5,852 bases of DNA. Origin: an uncultured Bacilli bacterium. Its GTDB lineage: Bacteria; Bacillota_I; Bacilli_A; RF39; UBA660. Under the pieces are notes generated by a model. It made no database searches, was not told the origin of the DNA, and saw only the letters and a list, made by a program, of their open reading frames with translations. Position 1 is the first letter of the stretch; every line of letters starts with the position of its first letter. The position numbers and the translations under genes were made by a program. Shown here in pieces: positions 1 to 4,135 of the stretch. The DNA is taken from contig CALVVV010000067.1 in assembly GCA_944363995.1 (NCBI GenBank), forward strand, positions 1 through 5,852, in the 5' to 3' direction.

Positions 1-472
1 TTAAATTATTATTTAAAGAAGTATTAGGTTGTTGAGTAGTAATACCATCTTTATTTAAATTACTATTTAAAGAAGTACTAGGTTGTTGACTAGCAATATT
101 AACATCTTTATTTAAATTATTATTTAAAGAAGTATTAGGTTGTTGAGTAGTAATACCATCTTTATTTAAATTACTATTTAAAGAAGTATTAGGTTGTTGA
201 CTAGCAACATTAACATCTTTATTTAGATTACTATTTAAAGAAGTATTAGGTTGTTGACTAGCAACATTAACATCTTTATTTAAATTATTATTTAAAGAAG
301 TACTAGGTTGTTGACTAGTAATACCATCTTTGTTTAAATTACTATTTAAAGAAGTATTAGGTTGTTGAGTAGTAATACCATCTCTATTTAGATTACTATT
401 TAAAGAAGTATTAGGTTGTTGACTAGCAACATTAACATCTTTATTTAGATTACTATTTAAAGAAGTATTAGG
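1..472 (-). repeat. Tandem repeat array of 54-bp and 57-bp coding units
   Basis: The word AGGTT (plus strand) recurs at 26, 80, 137, 191, 248, 305, 359 and 413, and a last unit begins with AGGTG at 470. The spacings are 54, 57, 54, 57, 57, 54, 54 and 57. Read in the coding direction the unit order is A B B A A B A B and then a partial unit, where A (57 bp) ends VNVAS/VNIAS-QQ and B (54 bp) ends GITT/GITS-QQ. Differences between copies are few, such as Asn or Ser after the Pro, Ser or Asn after Leu-Asn, one Arg for Lys, and synonymous TTA/CTA changes. Such near-identity indicates recent duplication, conversion between units, or both. Confidence 0.95.
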
Positions 473-526
473 TGTAATATTATTGCTACTGTTTTGTTGA
501 TTATTTGATAAATTATTTTCATTCAT
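1..526 (-). CDS. Asn/Gln/Ser-rich tandem-repeat protein, N-terminal part (runs off left edge)
   Basis: The reading frame is open from an ATG at 526 down to position 1 (175 full codons), so the C-terminus lies outside the window. A strong AGGAG site (540-536) sits 9 nt before the ATG. The protein starts MNENNLSNNQQNSSNNIT and then consists entirely of tandem units of the type PNTSLNSNLNKD followed by either VNVASQQ (19 residues) or GITTQQ (18 residues); eight full units and part of a ninth are visible. There is no signal peptide or membrane segment in this part, and almost no charged residue apart from the K/R-D pair in each unit, so it should be a disordered, polar, low-complexity region. Both unit lengths are multiples of three, so gain or loss of whole units keeps the frame. 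The function is unknown; a functional or membrane domain may follow beyond the edge. The coding call is firm because the repeats keep one frame and the start signals are good. Confidence 0.85.
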   Translation of the reverse strand, partial: MNENNLSNNQQNSSNNITPNTSLNSNLNKDVNVASQQPNTSLNSNLNRDGITTQQPNTSLNSNLNKDGITSQQPSTSLNNNLNKDVNVASQQPNTSLNSNLNKDVNVASQQPNTSLNSNLNKDGITTQQPNTSLNNNLNKDVNIASQQPSTSLNSNLNKDGITTQQPNTSLNNNL

Positions 527-593
527 AATGTTTATCTCCTTTTCTTATTATATCTACAATATAATTATATCATTAAAAAAGAAAAAGTGTGGA
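527..593 (-). promoter_or_regulatory. Promoter and RBS of the repeat-protein gene (extended -10)
   Basis: On the minus strand the segment contains TGATATAAT (572-564), an extended -10, giving a predicted transcript start near 557 and a leader of about 31 nt. The only -35 candidate at 18-bp spacing is TCCACA (593-588), a 4/6 match, so activity would rest on the extended -10. A second TATAAT (553-548) lies closer to the gene but has no TG or -35. AGGAG at 540-536 is the ribosome-binding site. The -10 and the following bases match the glycosyltransferase promoter exactly over 18 nt. Confidence 0.55.
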
Positions 594-595
594 GA

Positions 596-610
596 AATTT
601 GTAACAAATT
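596..610. promoter_or_regulatory. Perfect 15-bp palindrome between PBP gene and repeat-protein gene
   Basis: AATTTGT-A-ACAAATT is a perfect inverted repeat with 7-bp arms around one central base. It lies 14 bp beyond the PBP stop codon and upstream of the candidate promoter of the repeat-protein gene. It could be a regulator-binding site. As RNA it could form a weak 6-bp hairpin (AAUUUG/CAAAUU) after the PBP gene. The pyrimidine-rich stretch that follows begins about 10 nt later rather than directly behind the stem, so it is not a good intrinsic terminator. Confidence 0.35.
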
Positions 611-623
611 CAAAATTTGACAT

Positions 624-2588
624 TTACTCTTCATATTTTATTGTTGGAATAGTATCATCCAAACTATAGTTGTTTGATGGTTCGGTACCTTTTAGATAAT
701 ATTGAATAACACTTTTTTTTGTCTGTTCGGTTGCTAGTTTACCAGTTATTGGATCAACTAATACTCCAACAACATTTTTTGGTTGTTCATACCAATTATT
801 TTCTTTGTCAATTAAATATTTCTCAATTATATCTGCCCACATATTTTTATTGATTGTTGAGTCACCATATTCTAATTCACGATTATCATCATAGCCACAC
901 CAAACTCCGACAACAACATCTTTGTTGTAACCAAAAACTAAATGATCATATTCGGTAGTCCCAGTTTTAATAGCATATTTTTTGCTTAATTTATTTGCAA
1001 TTACATATGAAGTGGGATAAGTATAACCAATAAAATTGCTATTAGAAGTATTAGCAAGTAGCTCGCTTAAAATATAACTAATACTTTTATTTAAAACATT
1101 TTCTTTATTGTTTTTATGTTCGTATAATATATTACCATTAATGTCTTCAACTCGTTTAATAAAAAAGGGTTTAACTCGATATCCTTCATTAGCTAAAGTT
1201 GCATAAGCATTAGTCATTTCTAGTAAACTAATTGGTTGACTACCTAAAGCAAGAGAAGGAATACTATCTAATTGGGTAGTGATGCCAACTCTTTTCATTG
1301 TGTCAACTAAGGTTTCACTGCCTAGAAATAAATGAGTTTTAACGGCATAAATATTATCAGAATAAGCAATGGCTGCTGCCATTGAAATTTCTTGGTTAGG
1401 ATATTGGTCACCATAATTAGTAGGACTATACGTTTCATCTTCTGCAAAAACAAAAGTAGTTTTTTCACTTGTGAAAGTAGTAGAAGCGGTAAAATTATTT
1501 TCTAAAGCTGCATAATATAGAAAAGGTTTGATAGTTGAACCAACACTTCGATTATTTGATAAGGCTCGATTATACTGGCTTTTGCTATAATCAACACCAC
1601 CAGCTAATCCTAATACTGCACCAGTATTTGGATCCATAACAATTGCTGCTGTTTGTATATCATTAGTTATATTATCTTTAATTGAACTTTCAATTGCTTC
1701 TTGTGCTTTAAAATCTAAAGTTGTATATATTTTTAATCCGCCAGTTTCAATCAAAGACTTTGGAATTGAAGAAATTGATTTTAATTCTTCAATTACTGCA
1801 TCTTGGAAATACATTACAGAATTTAGTTTGTTATTATCTTCTTTATTATCAAATTTTAATTGTTCATTATAAGCATTATTAAGCTCTTCTTCTGTAATAA
1901 AGCCATCTCTTTGCATTGCTTTTAAAACTGTTAATTGTCTTTGTTTAGCAGCATCAAAGTCAATAAATGGAGAGTAGGCACTAGGACGATTGGGAATACC
2001 AGCTAAAAGAGCAGATTCCGCTATTGATAAATCAGTGGAACTTTTACCAAAATAATATTTACTAGCATTTTCAATACCAAATATACCTCCATAATTAATT
2101 GTATTTAAATAGCCTTCTAATATTTCCTCCTTAGAATAATGTGTTTCTAATCTAATAGTTAACCATGCTTCATTAATTTTTCTTTCCCAAGTTTTAGCAA
2201 AATCTAAATACATATTTTTTGCATATTGTTGAGTTATAGTGGAAGCACCTTCATTTCGACTACCACTTTTTATATTGTTATACATAGCTTTAGCAATTCT
2301 TAAAAAATCAAATCCAAAATGTTCAAAAAAATGTCTATCTTCAATAGCGATAGTTGCGTTAACAATATCTTCATCTAATTTGTCGTATGTAATCCATTCA
2401 TCAGTTCCAGTTATCAAGTTATCATCTTTATCATAAAAATAATAACTTTTAGCGCTATTAATGGTTAGTTTAGGACTTATCCATGCATATAAATAAATAC
2501 TACTTATAAAGACGAGAACAATTAGTATTATTATAGCGGTTATTTTAGTAATTTTTATTCCCATTTTTTTTAATTTTTCTTTTTTCAT
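624..2588 (-). CDS. Class A penicillin-binding protein (transglycosylase/transpeptidase, PBP1A type)
   Basis: This 654-residue bifunctional enzyme polymerises lipid II into glycan strands and cross-links the peptides on the outer face of the membrane. Residues 14-36 form a single N-terminal membrane anchor after a Lys-rich cytoplasmic start. The GT51 domain follows: AIEDRHFFEH (catalytic Glu83), GASTITQQYAKN (114-125), RKINE (136-140, second catalytic Glu140), EEILEGYLN (154-162) and LLAGIPNRPSAYSP (194-207). The transpeptidase domain has all three active-site motifs: STIK (351-354, acylated Ser351), SDN (410-412) and KTG (541-543). The protein ends in a short tail after a VGVLVDPITGK segment, without PASTA or other accessory domains, so it is at the compact end of the family. 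The ATG at 2588 has an AGGTGAG ribosome-binding site just upstream (2598-2592). The gene is divergent from the DUF1934-like gene. All catalytic residues are intact. Whether it is called pbpF, ponA or pbp1A cannot be decided from sequence alone. Confidence 0.97.
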   Translation of the reverse strand: MKKEKLKKMGIKITKITAIIILIVLVFISSIYLYAWISPKLTINSAKSYYFYDKDDNLITGTDEWITYDKLDEDIVNATIAIEDRHFFEHFGFDFLRIAKAMYNNIKSGSRNEGASTITQQYAKNMYLDFAKTWERKINEAWLTIRLETHYSKEEILEGYLNTINYGGIFGIENASKYYFGKSSTDLSIAESALLAGIPNRPSAYSPFIDFDAAKQRQLTVLKAMQRDGFITEEELNNAYNEQLKFDNKEDNNKLNSVMYFQDAVIEELKSISSIPKSLIETGGLKIYTTLDFKAQEAIESSIKDNITNDIQTAAIVMDPNTGAVLGLAGGVDYSKSQYNRALSNNRSVGSTIKPFLYYAALENNFTASTTFTSEKTTFVFAEDETYSPTNYGDQYPNQEISMAAAIAYSDNIYAVKTHLFLGSETLVDTMKRVGITTQLDSIPSLALGSQPISLLEMTNAYATLANEGYRVKPFFIKRVEDINGNILYEHKNNKENVLNKSISYILSELLANTSNSNFIGYTYPTSYVIANKLSKKYAIKTGTTEYDHLVFGYNKDVVVGVWCGYDDNRELEYGDSTINKNMWADIIEKYLIDKENNWYEQPKNVVGVLVDPITGKLATEQTKKSVIQYYLKGTEPSNNYSLDDTIPTIKYEE

Positions 2589-2624
2589 AATCTCACCTTT
2601 ATTATTATTTCTATAAATAATAAA

Positions 2625-2665
2625 ATTATAAGTGAAATTTAAATAGTTTTGTGATATAATGTCAA
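2625..2665 (-). promoter_or_regulatory. Candidate promoter(s) of the PBP gene
   Basis: Two arrangements are visible on the minus strand. TTGACA (2665-2660) is a perfect -35, followed after 17 bp by TTAAAT (2642-2637), a 4/6 -10; this would start transcription near 2630. Alternatively, a perfect TATAAT (2630-2625) exists but has no recognisable -35 at 16-18 bp. The TTGACA shares one base with the -10 of the plus-strand promoter, so the two divergent promoters overlap. Confidence 0.45.
2632..2660 (+). promoter_or_regulatory. Promoter of the DUF1934-like gene (extended -10)
   Basis: TGATATAAT at 2652-2660 is a full extended -10. GTGAAA at 2632-2637, 17 bp upstream, is a 4/6 -35. The predicted start of transcription is near 2667, only about 8 nt before the ATG at 2675 and about 14 nt before the ATG at 2681, so the leader would be exceptionally short. 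The AAGGA at 2664-2668 would be partly cut off by that start point. Confidence 0.55.
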
Positions 2666-2674
2666 GGAAAAGAG

Positions 2675-3031
2675 ATGCATATGAGCAAAATAGATATAAA
2701 AGTTATCATTAAAAGTAATAATGAAATAAGTGAAGAAAATTATAAAGCTTTAAAATTAGCTAAGAAAATTGAATACTTAGAGAAAGAATTTAAAACATCT
2801 TTGATTTTTACAGATAATTTAAAAATTATTCGTGAAAATGCTGATTATTTATTAAAACTAGAATTTATTCCTAATAAGGAAACCTGTGGATTAGTTTTTT
2901 TAAAAAAAGAAAAAGAAAATATTGAATTAAAAATATTAACTGATTATGTTATTGTTGAAAAAAAAGTTATTATAATTAAGTATAAAATTTTAACAACTAA
3001 TCAAAATGTTATTTTTAAAGTGGAAATATAA
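2675..3031 (+). CDS. Small beta-rich protein resembling the DUF1934/YwiB family
   Basis: The product is 118 residues from the first ATG, or 116 from the in-frame ATG at 2681 (MSKIDIK). AAGGA at 2664-2668 lies 6 nt before the first ATG and favours it, but a transcript starting near 2667 would favour the second; the choice stays open. There is no signal peptide or membrane helix. The alternating pattern of the C-terminal two thirds (LKIIRENADYLLKLEF, then a Gly-containing turn, then IELKILTDYVIVEKKVIIIKYKI, ending in VIFKVEI) matches, from memory, the strand order of DUF1934 proteins such as YwiB: a small calycin-like barrel with 'iiR.g...m.F', 'i.l.i.t....' and a final 'i.Y.l......f.l.i'. Such genes are often found near argS and rpoE in Firmicutes, and rpoE is indeed the next gene here. 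The biochemical role of the family is not known to me. The sequence is divergent and lacks the usual 'TPYG' turn, so the family call is moderate. Confidence 0.6.
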   Translation: MHMSKIDIKVIIKSNNEISEENYKALKLAKKIEYLEKEFKTSLIFTDNLKIIRENADYLLKLEFIPNKETCGLVFLKKEKENIELKILTDYVIVEKKVIIIKYKILTTNQNVIFKVEI

Positions 3032-3078
3032 TTTTTTAGTATATTTTATTCAATGTTAAACATATTATAAAAATAGTA

Positions 3079-3106
3079 TTGACACATTTTAAAAATGTGT
3101 TAAAAT
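3079..3106 (+). promoter_or_regulatory. rpoE promoter: TTGACA, 16-bp spacer, extended -10 TAAAAT
   Basis: TTGACA at 3079-3084 is a perfect -35. After 16 bp comes TAAAAT at 3101-3106, preceded by TG at 3098-3099 (extended -10). Transcription would start near 3113, leaving a leader of about 28 nt with AGGAGG directly before the TTG start codon at 3141. The ATG at 3105 overlaps the -10 and cannot be the start if this promoter is used. Confidence 0.8.
3082..3100. promoter_or_regulatory. Perfect 19-bp palindrome inside the rpoE promoter (possible operator)
   Basis: ACACATTTT-A-AAAATGTGT is a perfect inverted repeat with 9-bp arms and one central base. It begins in the last three bases of the -35 and fills the whole spacer up to the -10. 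A protein bound here would block RNA polymerase, so a repressor site is the natural reading. I do not recognise the motif as the box of a known regulator. Confidence 0.55.
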
Positions 3107-3140
3107 GGAACAGATGAGTTATATCAAGGAGGTAATTACA

Positions 3141-3578
3141 TTGCTAAAAAACATGAAATTAGAAGAATTGGAAATATTATCTTATACTGATTTGACAGAA
3201 TTAATTTTAAAAGAAGAAAATAAAACTTTTACGACTCCCGAAATATTTCACAAAATATGTGATTTATTAGATTATAGTGAAGAAGATTATACTAATAAAA
3301 TAGGAGAATATTATACTTCTTTAACAACTGATAAAAGATTTGTTTTCCTTGAAAACAATGAATGGGATTTAAGAGAAAAAACCCCAGTAGATATCATTTT
3401 AGATGAAGATGAAGATTTAGATGAAGAAATAGATGAGATTGACGAAGAATTAGAAGAAAATGATGATAATGAATATGAAGATGATATTGATACAGCAGTT
3501 GAAGATGATGATTTAGATGCTGACGAAGAATTAGATGATTTAGCTATTTTAACAGACGAAGAATTAGAAGAAAACTAA
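3141..3578 (+). CDS. rpoE: RNA polymerase delta subunit (RpoE), TTG start
   Basis: The product is 145 residues counted from TTG at 3141. In Firmicutes the delta subunit binds core RNA polymerase, speeds recycling, and affects promoter selectivity and start-nucleotide sensing. Residues 1 to about 83 resemble the HARE-HTH (winged-helix) domain: KTFTTPEIFHKICDLL, then YTSLTTDKRFVFLENNEWDLREK, matching the family's 'FYTDL..DGRF..L....WGLR' block. The rest is the typical disordered acidic tail; 38 of the last 62 residues are Asp or Glu and none is Lys or Arg. The start was chosen because AGGAGG (3127-3132) lies 8 nt before the TTG. The longer frame from ATG 3105 would begin inside the promoter -10, and ATG 3153 has no ribosome-binding site at the right distance. 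The protein is somewhat shorter than the B. subtilis delta subunit, mostly in the tail. It is a single gene with its own promoter and terminator. Confidence 0.88.
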   Translation: MLKNMKLEELEILSYTDLTELILKEENKTFTTPEIFHKICDLLDYSEEDYTNKIGEYYTSLTTDKRFVFLENNEWDLREKTPVDIILDEDEDLDEEIDEIDEELEENDDNEYEDDIDTAVEDDDLDADEELDDLAILTDEELEEN

Positions 3579-3587
3579 TTCTTTTTT
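3559..3587 (+). terminator. rpoE intrinsic terminator overlapping the 3' end of the gene
   Basis: AAGAATTAG (3559-3567) pairs perfectly with CTAATTCTT (3575-3583) across a 7-nt loop, and a run of six T (3582-3587) follows. The left arm and loop encode the last residues of RpoE, and the stop codon TAA (3576-3578) lies in the right arm. The stem is AT-rich, so termination may be incomplete; the next gene has no clear promoter of its own and could depend on readthrough. Confidence 0.7.
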
Positions 3588-3634
3588 GTATATAAATAAA
3601 AATTTTAGTACAAGATAAAGTAGGAGATGATAAA

Positions 3635-4072
3635 ATGAATGAAAATAATGAATTATTGGAATATATGTATCAAGATGCTGAGATGGCTATTTATTCTTTA
3701 AATATATTGTTAAAGGAATTAGATGGTAAAGATAATAAAATAATTAAAGTAATTGAAGATATTTTCAAGAATTATGAAAAATATTATAAGGATTTAAAAA
3801 AACAATTAAAAAAAGAAAAAATCAATGCTAAAGGTAGTAGCATAATTGCCAAAATTGGATCTAATATTGGAATTAAAAAAGATATTATTATCGATAATAG
3901 TGACGCTCGAATTGCTGATATGTTGATTAAAGGACTAACAATGGGAACTATTGAAATGGAAAAAAAGATAAGTAAATATAATAAAACAATAGATAAAAAA
4001 AATTTAAAACAAGCTGAAGAATTTTTAGAATTTCAACAAAAAACAATTGAAAAATTAAAAAAATTTTTATAG
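3635..4072 (+). CDS. Small all-helical protein of unknown function
   Basis: The product is 145 residues with a good AGGAG (3622-3626) 8 nt before the ATG. I do not recognise the family with confidence. The composition (Lys, Glu, Ile, Leu, Asn) and spacing suggest four amphipathic helices: about 3-30 (ELLEYMYQDAEMAIYSL), 34-62, 90-118 (ARIADMLIKGLTMGTIEMEK) and 122-144, with a Gly/Ser-containing link at 67-80. There is no signal peptide, membrane segment or Cys. A helical-bundle or ferritin-like fold, comparable with DUF2383-type proteins, is possible. Acidic residues fall within the helices (Glu6, Asp14, Glu48, Asp95, Glu107, Glu128, Glu132), but no ExxH pair characteristic of di-iron ferritins is present, so metal binding is not supported. 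It follows rpoE by 56 bp and precedes the glycosyltransferase by 63 bp. I found no convincing promoter directly before it, so readthrough from rpoE is possible. The gene call is firm; the function is open. Confidence 0.85.
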   Translation: MNENNELLEYMYQDAEMAIYSLNILLKELDGKDNKIIKVIEDIFKNYEKYYKDLKKQLKKEKINAKGSSIIAKIGSNIGIKKDIIIDNSDARIADMLIKGLTMGTIEMEKKISKYNKTIDKKNLKQAEEFLEFQQKTIEKLKKFL

Positions 4073-4074
4073 TT

Positions 4075-4102
4075 TTGTTATTTTAATAAAATGTGATATA
4101 AT
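4075..4102 (+). promoter_or_regulatory. Promoter of the glycosyltransferase gene (extended -10)
   Basis: TTGTTA (4075-4080, a 4/6 -35) is followed after 16 bp by TATAAT (4097-4102), which is preceded by TG at 4094-4095. Transcription would begin near 4109. AGGAG at 4122-4126 lies 9 nt before the GTG start codon. The -35 begins 2 bp after the stop codon of the preceding gene, so the glycosyltransferase is likely an independent unit. Confidence 0.65.
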
Positions 4103-4135
4103 TATATTGTAAATTGAATTTAGGAGTGAATTTTA

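Noticed and set aside
1..472. CRISPR-like periodic array
   Set aside because: The whole unit is repeated with no unique spacers, the units are 54/57 bp, and the array is one continuous reading frame with a good start site.
2239..2436. 65-codon open frame on the plus strand
   Set aside because: It lies wholly antisense to the GT51 domain of the PBP gene, has no ribosome-binding site or promoter, and is explained by the coding constraint of the real gene.
3032..3078. Possible terminator after the DUF1934-like gene
   Set aside because: Only a weak, imperfect AT-only pairing (TATTTTA with TAAAAATA) is visible and it is not followed by a T tract; the T run at 3033-3037 has no stem before it.
3105..3140. 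Upstream ATG extension of rpoE
   Set aside because: The ATG overlaps the -10 box of a strong promoter and has no ribosome-binding site, whereas AGGAGG is perfectly placed for TTG 3141.
4050..4072. AT-only hairpin at the end of the helical-protein gene
   Set aside because: A-run against T-run pairing is expected in Lys/Phe codons of an AT-rich gene, has no G-C pair, and a promoter for the next gene follows immediately.
3635..4072. Di-iron ferritin-like assignment of the helical protein
   Set aside because: The helical pattern fits loosely, but no ExxH pairs or His ligands are present, so metal binding is not supported.
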